Positions 48,902 to 60,691 of a stretch of 64,000 nucleotides of DNA are shown here, one piece after another. Source of the DNA: Cerioporus squamosus (Eukaryota; Basidiomycota; Agaricomycetes; Polyporales; Polyporaceae); contig JABYQS010000001.1 in the NCBI GenBank assembly GCA_022592435.1, forward strand, positions 558,001-622,000. The letters are read 5' to 3'. Every line of letters begins with the position of its first letter. The first letter of the stretch is position 1. The position numbers and the translations under genes are program-made. A model generated the notes under the pieces. It was not told where the DNA came from, ran no database searches, and saw only the letters and a list, made by a program, of their open reading frames with translations.

Positions 48902-51900
48902 CTAATGAACAGACCTCGCGCGCGCTGCTTGAAGGATCGGGGAAGCCACTCGCAAGCTGCGGAGAAGGTCAAATGAGCTATGAGCTGTATTACACGAGAG
49001 ATATACGCCATTGACAGGACGCACCCCTTGGCATACAAGCTTGGCTTGTTCACCGATACGTTCATAGAGGATCTGGGCGTAATCTCTGTGTGGGTGCTCA
49101 CAGTTCTGGAGGTTCTTCAGGTACGAGACCATGCAAAGCGTCCAAGGAGAAGAGAGGGAATAATGGACTAGACAACGTCGTCAATGGTGCCGTGCCGGAC
49201 AACAAGGAAAAGAGACATACAGCCAGTTCCCGATGCGTTTACAAGCAGCGCGATCAGAGCCGTGCAAACCGAAGGCGCGATGAGTAGAGCGAGTGGCTCG
49301 TCTGGTCCTTCATGGTCGCTTGTCAGGATGAGCAGCAACACGTCTCGGAGATAGTCCCAGGCCTCCGCCCAAAGCAGATAGTCGCTGTGACGCAAATGTG
49401 CCGTGGTTGCAATGTATAAAGCGAATGACGCTATCGGATATCTCTGTCAGTCATGGTCACGCGGGCGGAGGCACATTGACTCACAAGCAAGGGGTAGCTC
49501 GCTTGGGTCGGCCTCCCTCGCCAACCTCCATACGAGTAGCTCATCCCAGCATCGATCTATCGCGGTAAATATCGGGTCGGCCCGACGTTGTTCGAGGATA
49601 GCTACGATGCCGACGAAAGCGTCACCCAGTACGCTCCATGCCGGGGAGTCGGTGTCCACGTCTCCCAACCATGCTGCTAGCGCAGAGAGGAACTTTTGAG
49701 CAGATTGAGGAATAGAACGAGGCGATGTTCCGCTTGTCCACATAAGCATCAGCAGCTGAATCGTTTGCTTGACGATCCGAAGGTTTGCGAAGGGAATGGT
49801 TCCACGCGATTTTCCGTCGTCCAAGCAGCACAGTCTGTCCTCATGTATCAGTGCACACGCCACGTAAGCACATACAGGCGGTACAAACCTACTGATACGG
49901 TTCAACCCTAGCGATAGCGAGTCAGTGGTCGTAAGATCGGAGGAATAGCGCATAAGACTCACTGCGATCCAAACTCATCATGAACTCGGATCTAGGATCC
50001 GAGACGACGGCTACTGCTCCTTGCATACCGGTGGAAGACATAGACATGATCTCAACGATCAAGTCCTTGACTGTATAGTGTGAGCAAGGATCCTTAACGC
50101 CGACTGCAGACTAGCACTTACTCCCAAGCTCCAATGTCCCATCTGATAGTAGGACAAACATGTTGCAGATGATGCCAATCAATGCAGTCAAAGACGCATT
50201 ATCAATCTCCACGATATGCAGGAGGTACCTCGTGCTCCAACAAATTTTCAGCAGCACGTCAAGCACAGATTCCGAAAGCTGCTCCGGATTTGCATCCCTC
50301 ACAGTGCACAGGGCACAGAACAACAGGCGCTACGAACAGTGTGTATGAGCAAAACGGAGCAGATAGTGAGTGCTTCTACTTACGAGCATCATAGACAATG
50401 CCGCACGAGGTTCGACCTCGAGTGCTATGACATGTTCTACATCCCAGTACTCGACTGAATGCGCGATAGATGCCTCGGTCGACTGCATCTCCAGGTTGTG
50501 CAGCCATGTCGCACTCTGGGGAAATCACGCGTTATAAAGTAGTTTACAATGTCTATGCTGCTGTACTCACGAGATGCTCCGCGACTTCGGAGTTGTGAAG
50601 ACGAGCGTCTTCCCAAGTTCTCCATGCCCACGGCAAGGTCGAACCCCACCTAACTAATATGGCGATCGCTGTGTCAGCGTCCGCCGGAGGTGTAACAATT
50701 GACAGCGGAGACAGCGAAGGTTCGGGTCGGAGGACGGTCTGTATCATCTCCAACAGCGCAGCCTGAGTTTGCGGGCGACCGGGAGACTCCAGGCCACAAC
50801 TATCACCACTTTCCGCGATCTGTTTGCAGTTGAGTACCGCGCGTTTGTAGAGGATGGGACACCTACCGCATACAAGGACACAAACATGGCAAGGGCGACC
50901 CTTTCCTGCTCCCCCGCGTCGAGGAGAGTGCTCGCGACACCCTGGTTCCTCTTGGCCACGATCCGCCTCAAACGAGCTTGCAGCACGTGAAGTAACGCAT
51001 CACGGTCCCCGCTATGGTTACAGCGTTGAGTGGCATTCGCTGATGTCACTATACAACTCACCGCTCAATGACGATGTCCCCACCCGACAACTGGGGTGCC
51101 ATGACGCATGTGCCGAACACAAGACACAAACACAGGCGATACGCGGCGGGAGAAACATAGTCGGATGTTACTACGTGCATGACGTCCGACCATTTCTCTG
51201 ATAGCAAGAATCAGAACAGATATCTTCATTGACAGACTTCAGGAGATACTCACCGGGCAATTGCACTGCTGCGCGTAGCATGTCGTCTTTTCGCTGTGCG
51301 AGGACAGACTCTGGGTACACCTGGTCGTAGGAGGCAATATCGAAGAGGGACCCTGCAGCTATGGCGACTGCTTGACCGAGCCGCGCTATGATGATGTCCG
51401 CCCAGCAGACAATGACGGAGGTGCTGGTACTAATGGTACTAGATGCCGCGATGGCACGGAAGAGGGCTCGGAATGCAAACAACAGCGAGAGGACGTTGGG
51501 AGCAACTAGAGAATTTGTAAACTGGTCAGCGATGGCGCATGTGATAACGGACGTCCGTACGAAGTGCGAGGAGCACAAGCCTAGTTTCTTCAGAGTTGTA
51601 GTCGTCAGACTGGTCAATGAGTCTGTTAAGGTGCAGGAGGATCGTGTCCGATATTTGTCGAATTGTTTCGTGCAGACACTCGTCCTACACAGGCGTTATG
51701 TTGAGTATATGCGCTCAAAAGCATGGCACTTACGTCTGCAGCAGCGCATATATCGATGCTCTTCAACATCGCCAACGCGTCGGAGAGCTCGACGATGCCA
51801 TCCTGGCCAGGAGACGACACTCGTCCAATACGGCCGATCTCTGCTGACATCTCCTGAAAATCGACGGCGTCCCAGCCCAAGACCGCACCTTCGGGCTCAG

Positions 51901-51928
51901 ACTCTGTCTGGCTGGAGCACTGAGACAT
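48902..51928 (-). CDS. Predicted all-helical protein, function unknown
   Basis: A chain of ten or more short exons separated by small introns. The likely start is the ATG at 51928-51926 (MSQCSSQTESEPEG) and the stop is TAG at 48904-48902 (AARARSVH). The exons encode amphipathic, Leu/Ala-rich helices, for example VAPNVLSLLFAFRALFRAI, LLHVLQARLRRIVAKRNQG, LLKICWSTRYLLHIVEIDN and QTIQLLMLMWTSG, with no Cys clusters, transmembrane segments or motifs I recognise. The pattern suggests an ARM/HEAT-like solenoid, but this is only composition-based. Exon borders are approximate. It is tandem with and 170 bp downstream of RPC37. Confidence 0.55.
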
Positions 51929-52098
51929 CGTATTCGACGCGCACTCGAAGATGGGGGATGGAACGAAGTACGAGAGGATTATTGCGAGGAAGTGAGTGCA
52001 TTTCCACGGAACCGAATAAGGTCGGCGTGCTTCCGAAAGTGGCCCAACGAGCCGCCAGACCCAGATCCGCAGCGTTTGGTGCAGTCGACGTTCGCATG

Positions 52099-53077
52099 TC
52101 ACAAGCCGGGTACATTTTTCAATAGACTCGTGATGTCGGATTTACAGTCTAGCTCCTCGAACGAGGTTGAGAAAACAGACTCAAATGCCTCATTGGCCTC
52201 AGCGGTCTGTAGAATGATGTCTCAGCAATCAGACAACATAACAAGACGAGTGAATGCACTTACCTCTCCTCCGCAATACTCATAGTCCTCCCATCGCTCG
52301 TCCTCCTCTTGGTGGATGAGCGTCAGCATTTCACGCCGAATTTGTGTCATGCCACCCTGGAACTGCAACCCCTGGCTCTCGGCAGTTTTGCGCACGGCCA
52401 CCTGCACCTCTTTCGCCTCCCCTGTGGGTTTCTTATCCTTCTTGGGCGCAGGAGCAGGAGCGGGTTCGTCAGGATCAGGCGGCGGTCCGTCATCTTCATC
52501 CGAATCGTCCCCTCCGCGCGTCCGTCGGGTTTTCCGTAGGTGCATGTCCATGTAAGTCAGCGTCGGACGGAACTGGTGCGTCTCGCTGATTGGCATGAGG
52601 TGTAGTCGTCCTGCAGTACGGATGTCATCCTTCAAGCAGTTGTATACAGGCTGAGAGAGTACGCCGCTCACCTTCTCGCAGAACTCCAAGTACATACGAC
52701 CCAATCTGAGGGACTTGCTCACTGCGTAGCCGTACCTCTGACAGCCTCGGCTCCTCCCCTTCCCTCTGCTTAACTTTCGGTAACTCCTGATTCTTCTCCT
52801 TGTCGTCTTCTACTCTGGCTGACCCAAGCTCCTTCGATCGCTCTCCATTCCAGACCTCCGCACGCGTGTCGACGGGGATATGAACTTCAAGCCGTTTCAC
52901 CTGTGGCTTCAGCCGTGCACTGATGCGCTTGCCGCTTGCGGCGGCAGAAGGTGGGACTTCTAGCGGTCGGGTGAGAAGAGGAAACTGGTGCAGTTGAATG
53001 TTCGGTTCGAGTGCATTTGTGAAGTGGACGGGAATGACGCGAACGAGTCTGTCTTCGACCTCCATCGAGGCGTCCAT
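52099..53077 (-). CDS. RPC37: RNA polymerase III subunit Rpc37/RPC5
   Basis: Three exons. ATG at 53077-53075 starts MDASMEVEDRLVRVIPVHFTNAL, the RPC5 opening with a hydrophobic strand (IQLHQFPLLTRPLEVPP). The next block is VKRLEVHIPVDTRAEVWNGERSKEL. Exon 2 begins at the acceptor near 52610 and gives RLHLMPISETHQFRPTLTYMD, the strongest family signature. An acidic, Pro/Lys-rich stretch follows and then DERWEDYEYCGGE; exon 3 ends LLKNVPGL at the TGA 52101-52099. Rpc37 pairs with Rpc53 in a TFIIF-like dimer that functions in Pol III initiation and termination. It is divergent from TFIIIA. Confidence 0.87.
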
Positions 53078-53470
53078 GGTCGTGATCGGTATGCGCGAGA
53101 TGTGCAGTAAGTACTATAGACGCTCACGATGCGGCGGCGTTTTCCCCTGAGCGCTACCTTGCCGACGGTCACTGATTGGCCTGGGCCACATCCGTCAAAC
53201 ATCCGTAGATCTCTTGTCTCAGTACCTACATGGCACCAGTTGGCATTCTCAGAGGTCGCGGGTGCAACAGGAGGAGAGCTGAGGCCTCCATTTTCTAAAC
53301 CTCGAGTTCATAGCCACGTGGGAGTGATCGAAAGAAGACGCCCATAATGAACGCGTTCTTGGGCGCGTAAATTTCCGGGTGAAACGCCCCTCTCAAGCCT
53401 CCCTGGACTTTGGAGCCAATTTTCAATTGGTACTGACCTTGAGAAGAGGAACATCTCCCTCCAAGGCGAC
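53078..53470. promoter_or_regulatory. Bidirectional promoter RPC37/TFIIIA
   Basis: 393 bp between divergent start codons, with an E-box CACGTG at 53315-53320, about 150 nt from the TFIIIA ATG and 240 nt from the RPC37 ATG. No TATA box was clear. Co-regulation is inferred. Confidence 0.5.
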
Positions 53471-55211
53471 ATGGCGGCGACCCTAGATCTGTCTGCCTCT
53501 TCTTCTACTGTTACTCTGCGCAAGCGCAAGCACCGAGACTCACTGGTCATCCACCTCTCCTCACCTTCACCGAGCTGCGAGAACGATCCTACGCACACCG
53601 AATCTGAGTACGACCCAGGCCAGGTCTCCGACAGCCCAGTTGTCGTCGCGCATGGCTGCAGCACATCTTCTACCAAGAAGCGGTACGCATGTACGTACGA
53701 GGGATGTACCAAGGCCTATACAAAGCCATCCAGACTGGCGGAGCACGAGCGGTCTCATACTGGAGACGTACGTCAACCTGCGTCTGGTCATCTATCGCAC
53801 AGTTTACCCAATCACGTCATGTATAGCGACCATATGTGTGCTCAACATGCAACAAATCTTACCTCCGAGAGACTCATCTCCAGGCTCATGCTCGCACGCA
53901 TCTTCCAAGTTCTGCCAAACCGTACCCCTGCGAGGAACCGGGTTGTGGGAAGCGATTTTGGACTTCGCAGCATCTCCGCGCCCATACTGAATTGCATCGA
54001 GGAGAGAAGCCTTTCAAGGTGCGTGTGCAGTATCCAATCCGTCGCCCCAGTGTGTTGAGCCGTTCGTAGTGTACCGAGTCCAGCTGTGACGCAGCGTTCT
54101 CCAAGCACCATCAACTTCGAGAACACATCTGCGCGGCACACTCTCCACCCGGAACTAAACCTTACCGATGTGACCGTACGGGTTGCACGAAATCCTTTGC
54201 AACGAACCAGAAGCTCACTGCACATATGAAGACCCACGATGGTGAGGCGCTATCCTCAAACTCGTCGAATCTATCTCGTCTCTTATATTTTGCGACAGAC
54301 AAGCGATATACTTGCGTTCATCAGTCATGCGCACCCCCGGAAGGGGCAGAGCCCACATATTACCCGACCTGGTCTGCCTTGCAGCATCACACACGCACTG
54401 TGCATCCCCCGACGTGTCCCTATCCGTCATGTAATGGGAAGACGTTCACTCAGCAGAAAGGTCTCCGTGCACACTTGAAGATCCACGCACAGTATGACCA
54501 AGAGGCCGATATGGACGACGCTGTTCACGGCTCGGGCTCCGAAGACGAGGTCGAGCGACCACGGAAACGGCGTCGTGGGGGAGAGGTCGGCAGAGACTGG
54601 AATTGCGAAGTCGACGGCTGTGGCAAGGACTTCAAATCTGTAAGCCCCCTCTACGCAGCCCCCGGTTTGCGAATCTCGCTCAAATTCGTATGTACAAACA
54701 GAAGAAAGCCTTGAACACTCATCACAACATCGCACACCTCGGTCGGCGCGACTTCGTCTGCCCACACGAGCACTGCAAACGCGCCTTCGGCTACAAGCAC
54801 TTGCTACAACGCCATCTGGCCAAGCTGCATGCACCTGCAGAACCATCGTCCGACCATGACTCTGGCAGCGAAGGCGCATTCGTTGATACAGACCGGGATC
54901 CAGAGGACGATGGCGTCGACATCGACTTTCTCACTGGCAAAGCGTATGCCTCGTGGACGCAGGATGCCGTCAAGCAGGCAAACAAACTCCAGTGCCCCTT
55001 CCCTGACCTCCCGCCACTCCTCTGCGACGAAGAGGGGTCGAGCGCCGTGGCTTCTGGCAGCAAACGGAGTGCGGGCTGTCAGTACGTGTTCAGTCGCGCG
55101 TACGATTTGCGTCGCCATCTGCAGGCCGAACATGGTCTCACGGTCGAACGGGACAATGTTGACCAATGGGTACGGGACGAGAGAGTGTCAAGGTCTGCGG
55201 CGCAGACGTGA
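53471..55211 (+). CDS. TFC2: Transcription factor IIIA, C2H2 zinc-finger protein
   Basis: Six or so exons; ATG at 53471 starts [12 protein letters not shown]. Nine C2H2 fingers are visible, starting [40 protein letters not shown] and [21 protein letters not shown]. They continue through [37 protein letters not shown] (extended loop), [25 protein letters not shown] and [12 protein letters not shown]. An insert of about 90 residues, partly acidic, precedes a final atypical finger (LQCPFPD with [19 protein letters not shown]). TFIIIA binds the internal control region of 5S rRNA genes and recruits TFIIIC and Pol III. Linkers of the TGEKP kind and the order of finger types fit TFIIIA rather than a general C2H2 regulator. 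Stop at 55209-55211. Confidence 0.88.
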
Positions 55212-55620
55212 TCTTTGTACATATCGTAGGCCTGGTTGCGTCGGATGTATCTACCAGCTATCTTGCCCATGGACCAGCCATCTCCGGTTCGATTGCTTAT
55301 ATATTCATACTCAATAGCTATGGAGCCATGCTAAGCTAAGTACGACAAGACATGCTAAATAATAGTAGTAGGTGTAGTGCGGGATGGATATAATACGCGA
55401 TAGCTGGTGGTACGTGTGCGTGTGCGTGTGCGAGAGACAGTCTCTACTTGACGACCCGAAAGCGTGGTTTGCAACGTCCCATCCACCATCAGTCTCGAGC
55501 GGCCGCTACAAAATACAGCAGGTATATGGGACACAGCCCATCGTCCACGATGGGCAGAATAATGACAGATCGTGACCAGGATCGTGATCATGCTCGTGCT
55601 GGGAGACTAAGGAGCTGACT
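55212..55620. other. Convergent intergenic region TFIIIA / CNH-GYF
   Basis: 409 bp between converging stops, including a short GTGTGC-repeat at 55410-55430. No gene recognised. Confidence 0.55.
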
Positions 55621-58600
55621 CTATGACATGGTCGGTGTCGGAGACAGCTTCAGCACCCTGAATGTCGTGCTCGACTTCTCGCAGATGTACATCTCGTCGT
55701 CCTTTCGTCCCAGGAATATCACTTCCTCACTGAGGTCGCCGTCGCCGTCGCCAGAGAGCATGAACTCAGAACGCCCGGGCGACTTGGACGGGCCGGTGCT
55801 CTGCTTCTTCCGAGGAGCAAGAGGCTTCGTGGTTGGCATCGGCAGAGGGCCCATAGGACCTTGAGGCGCCCTCGACGGGTCGAGAGGGGTGCCGATCTTC
55901 CAGACAAAGGGCCCGCGGCGGTTCGTACTCGAGATGGAAGGGTGGAAGTGCGGGAGGATCGTGCGAGAGTGGTCCGCAGGCTTCAGGAGCGCATCGCCGA
56001 AGTCCACAGCCTCCAGGCCGCCCTGGCGCATAGCGACGAGGACCGCGCGGTCCTTGACGTCGAACGCCTCAAGGCGCTTGACATCTCCAAGACGACTCAA
56101 CGGGCGCGACTCGTCCGCAGGGTCGTCAGCGCTCCACATGAACCGGCCCTTGAGGACGGACCTCCCACGAGAGTCGACGATGGTCGTACTGTGGCCACCG
56201 CGAGAGCTGTAGAACAACGCCGGGGGACCGAAGTGCCTGGGCTGGGCGAGTAGAGACTGTGGGGGAAGAAGTGGTTTGGACGAGTCGGGGATAGGCATCG
56301 GCGCGAGACCAGGAGTTGGAGGCGATGAACGGAACGGATGCGTCGGGTCGACACATTGTAGTCGCAAGTCTCTCAACAGGGTGTAGTCGGGATCCTCTTC
56401 TCTTCTGACTGGTAGATCCGGGGGCAACAGACCATCGCGGTACCACGCTTGCATTAAATTAGCTTTCCAAGGACCTAGTAACCTGGGTCAGCGACCGAAC
56501 GTATGCGTGCAAAGTTCGGGAAACGCTCACCATGAACAATGCCCTTGGGATCGCGATAAAACCACTTCGACGGAGGAGCTGGCGTAGGAACAGGCAGGCC
56601 GGGAGGAGAGAACTGAACTTGAGAGAGATCCACATTCGGAGTGCCTTCCACCTCTGGCTCGTACTGATTCCTGTACTCCAAGAACGAACGATACGTCGGC
56701 GGAATGATATATTCGTCTGCGACCGTAGCGAGAGGGAAGTTCGGAGAAAACGAGAGCTGTTGGAAAGTCGTGTACGGGCTCATCTGCGCGGCCGCAAGGG
56801 AAACCAGTTCGTCGGTGGAGTTCGCAATGGCTGTGCTAGTCTCCATTGAAAGCTGGGTCGTCGACTCCGAGGGCGGCGAGGCAATCCCAGACGACGAGGT
56901 CGCTTGCGACTCATCCATGGCTGGCGGCGTGGCGGCGACGCCGATGGTTACGTTTACCGACACTTCTTCCTCGGCATTGGCAGCGCCGGTGTCTGTGTCA
57001 ACATCGGGCGACTGCCCGGACTGATTCTCCCGAGCGCGTCGACGAGCTGCCCTCCGTTCCGCGCGTCCAATCCTGACCTCACGGACGCGAACTGTTGCGG
57101 GCTCCAGTCCGAAAACGTTCTGCGAGAACACCAGGAAGACTTCCACGAGGTCGTCGCCTTGCAACTGGAGCTCCAGGGAACGCGGCGAATCTGGGAGGAT
57201 GAACGTGCGAGACAGCCCGAGCGCCGTTCGATACGTCCCAGCGAACAGTTCGACCTTCTCTCCGTTGTCCCCACAAAGTATTGCAAGGAAGCTGACAATG
57301 TTCGGCGTGAGTGCCTACTTCTTGCGCAGCGCCGCTGTGCAGATGGAAGCTTACCTCTTCTTTGCTGTTTCCACGGCCTTCACTGTCACGGCACCCTTCG
57401 TCCCTGGAAGCTTCACATACTCCAACTTGGGCGCAGGCGCGTGTGGCGGCGGGAGCATGTTGGTAGCCTTTTCTGACCCAGTACCGGCGGTCCGAGGGAG
57501 CGGTGCGACGTCGTCAGAGCGCCGTCCAAGAGCGTTGTGGAGGAGACGCGGGAGGAAGCGCGAGTGCGTAGAGGACGCCGAAGGCGGCTGTGGCAGAGGT
57601 GGCGGAGGTGTGTCCATGGAAGTTTGGGTGGCAGGAGCGGTGCTCGGACCAGGAGACGTCGACGGCCGCCGCAGGGCCCTCGCCGGTGTCACGGTCGCGT
57701 TGGAAGCAGAAGCTGGCATCCGACCGGAGTGCGCCCGCGTGAGAACCGTTGGACGCCGTTCTCGCATCTCAGGAGGATCCGAGGGTGCGGGTGGCGGAGC
57801 TTGGGTGAGCTCAGAAAGCGACGGAATGGATGACTGCGACTGCCCGGACGAGGTGAACACGCCGCCAAGAACAGACCACCTCCGCCGTCGCCTGTTCGCC
57901 TGGTCGCCGGTGCTAGCCCTGGTGAACGTAGAATGAGACTCGGAAGTTCGTGGGCTCGCAGGAACATCGTCAGCAGGGTTCTGGGGGTTGATGATGATGG
58001 GTTCCTGGTCACGTCGAGTACCGACCGGGGGAAGCTCAGGCAACCTGCTCTCGAACAAGGCTTCAGCGAGAGAGATACGTTCGCGGGTAGGCGTCGTGGG
58101 CGATGAAGGATTAGGCTCTCCGTCTTCTTCCTCTTCACCATCCGCGTCGCCGTCCATTTCCGGAGACAAAGCGCCATCCTCGTCCCTCGAGATACCATTG
58201 ATGCTGAGTGCCTGTCTAAGGGTTAAGAGGGTCGGCGTAGGAGAGGGCGGCGGAACTGGTACCATATTGCTCGTGTTCGACCTGGAGAGGGACAGATCCA
58301 AGTTCGCAGGTCGACTCCGTCGATTGGGTCTTGCGCTGAGGGACGGGGCCGTTGCCGACCGTCCCATCTCAAGGCGATTGGTACCAGAAGTTGAAGCCGC
58401 TGCGGAAGCGGCGGCCATGGCGCTCGTCCGTTCATCCAGCATTTGACTGCCACTGGGAGCGGCCACTACGTTGATAGCCTCGTCGTCGCTGGATGCCCAC
58501 TCTCCCTTGGCGTCCTCGAGCGGCTCAGTCTCGCCATTGACGGTCGTCATAGTGTGGCGTCGGGAGATGGTCCCTGCGAGAACCTCGCTGACAGACGTAG

Positions 58601-60009
58601 CCCTGGACCTTGCACGCGGTCGAGAAGGGGTGACTTGTTCCCGTTCACGTTGGGGCTCTCGTTCCCGTTCCCGTTCGCGCTCACGTTCTCGTTCTTGATG
58701 AGGTGAGCTCGAGTAAGCCGGTGGAGGACCAGAAGGCTCAGAGGGCGTCGAGCGCAACGAGGACGTCTTGGGTTTGGGAGTCCGGACGATTGGAGGCCGA
58801 GGTTGGCCCACCGATACAGACCCTCTCCGAGGCTGCGCAGGCTTCTTGTCGTTTGCGACTGTATGCACAATCGTCGTCTGCTTTTCCATCGAGCCTCTCT
58901 CCTCGTGGTGGATGAGAGCTATGGCGGTGAGCGACCGTTTCGTCTCCTCCCGACGAGCCCGTTCTCGCTCCCGACGCATCTCGACCTCCATGCGCCATTC
59001 TACCATCCTACGAATCTCCTCGAGCGCATATACCCTGACGCCATCTCTGCGACCAGCAATAGCAACGAGTACTCCGCGATGTTCCATCACAACGACGCTC
59101 TTGAACGGCGCTCTCCGGACCAGAGCATAGGGCTGTGGCGCCGGAGGGGAGATCAAGGGGAGGACATCCAAACCTTGCTGATGGCACAGTAGCAGGTAAT
59201 GTGGCGCAAGGAACGCTCCACTCGTGGGCGGATTGGTGAAGTGCGCGGGTGACAGGTGACCAGTGAGCGAAGAGAGGGTGAGGCCGAGATCATCTAGTGT
59301 CGGTGGTGGCAATGGAGGCGGCGGGGTAGATGGCCGAGGAGGGATGGGTGACGATGCACGGGACGACTGGTTGAGAGACGAGGTGGATGGCGGATTTGGC
59401 TCGGGTGGAGGAGGGTTTGGTGGATGGTCGCGACGATGGATGAGATTGGACAGGAATCCAGAGAAGCGGTTGGAGGCACGGGTCTGTTCATGTCAGAGAC
59501 CTGTCCTGAGCGGGTGGAGACAAGAACGGAAGAGTACTCACATCGACCGTGTTCCGATTGCGTCTCCTGCGCTCGTGGCCAGACTGCGATGGGGGCGCCA
59601 GGCTGGTGTTCACCGGGGCAGTCGCCGCAGAATGGTGAGAATGCACGCTGCGGGGGGTCGCAGGGACTGTGGGGCTGGTGGGCTCCGTGACCTGCACGAC
59701 AGGCATACTATGTACGCTCGTGGCATCCGCGTCGGATGCATGTTCCTGCACATTGGTCGAGTCAAGGCGGGTGGGGGAGGGTGTGTCTATCTCGTGGGTG
59801 GACGTTTTGTCTGAGGTCACCTTGGGTCCTTGGACGGTGAGATCCTCGACATTCTCATCCACTTCCTCAATAACATCCCGCTCATAGTCCGTCTCAATGG
59901 TATCATGAGCGTCGCTCCAGTGGTCTTCCTGTGTAGGGGGAGGAGAGCCGGAGGCAGCGAGGTTGAGCTCGAGACTGTCGGTGGAGAGGCCGGCGGGGTA
60001 GGCGGTCAT
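55621..60009 (-). CDS. CNH-domain protein with a GYF domain
   Basis: Five exons; ATG at 60009-60007 (MTAYPAGLSTDS) begins an acidic, Ser/Thr-rich region of about 150 residues. A Pro-rich segment follows, then the first half of a citron homology domain: DVLPLISPP, YALVRRAPFKSVVVMEHRGVLVAIAGRRDG and VRVYALEEIRRMVEWRM. A large low-complexity insert with an (ER)n run is encoded from about 58860 to 57480. The CNH fold resumes with KLEYVKLPGTKGAVTVKAVE, FAGTYRTALGLSRTFILP and VEVFLVFSQNVFGLEP. Near the C-terminus, spliced at about 56490/56530, is a GYF domain: KWFYRDPKGIVHG joined to PWKANLMQAWYRDGLLPPDLP. CNH domains bind Rho/Rab GTPase partners; GYF binds Pro-rich peptides. A trafficking or signalling scaffold is inferred. 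Confidence 0.8.
58640..58700 (-). repeat. Hexanucleotide repeat encoding (Glu-Arg)n
   Basis: A run of CGNGAA-type hexamers on the minus strand encodes alternating Glu and Arg in the insert of the CNH protein. It is a length-variable microsatellite inside coding sequence. Confidence 0.75.
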
Positions 60010-60691
60010 GTTCCGGGGTGGCCGAGCCAGTCGTCAGCAGGACGAAGGGGAGAGCGCAGCAACGGGGGCGCAGAGACCGCCAGGATGAGGACTGCCGGCG
60101 TGCAGGGCGTGGTGAAGAGGAGGGAAGGGCGTCGGATGTGGAAGAGAAGAAAGGCTCTCGAGGAGGCCGTGACGAGGAGCGCGCTGCTCGCAAATCGGCC
60201 GCATCTCCGTCTCAGAGGCGTCGCCCCGCTCTCACGCATCACGCGAACACAGTCCTGTCATCCTCGGCTGCATCTTCCAGTCCATGCCCGTCAAGCCGTT
60301 CTATTCTATCTGACAGTCCCTGCATGCTGTGGCGGTTGCGCCGTATACTCAGCTCGACGAACACGCTGATCCGTCCATGTCTGCAGAGGTCCTCAGAGAC
60401 CGCCCGAACTCGCCCCACATGTTCAACTCCAGAGATCGCGCCGGTTATGCCGTGTTTCACAGCCATCGCAAGATACATCTTGTTCGTTACCTTGTACGTT
60501 GCGTAATACAAGGTTCACACAAAGACTACCAACTGCGGCGAGGCGTTTGCAAGGAAGACAAAACAGATGGTTTGACAGCTTCTCCTTGGCTTCTCCGGGA
60601 TCCTAACATAATCGCGGAGATCACCCATGTGTAGCCTTCGACTCGCAGGCCTGTCCAGTGAACCGTCAGTACTTCAGTACTTCAGTACGCG
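60010..60691. other. Intergenic region upstream of CNH-GYF gene
   Basis: 682 bp between tandem minus-strand genes. An 8-bp tandem repeat (CAGTACTT, 2.75 copies) at 60667-60688 lies directly after the cyclin H stop. Open frames here have no protein-like features. Confidence 0.55.

Noticed and set aside
57199..57936. 245-codon plus-strand frame
   Set aside because: Antisense to the CNH-GYF gene; Arg/Gly-rich shadow of a Ser/Pro-rich coding exon.
60018..60506. 162-codon plus-strand frame upstream of the CNH-GYF start
   Set aside because: Arg/Glu-rich GC-driven frame in a promoter region with no conserved features.
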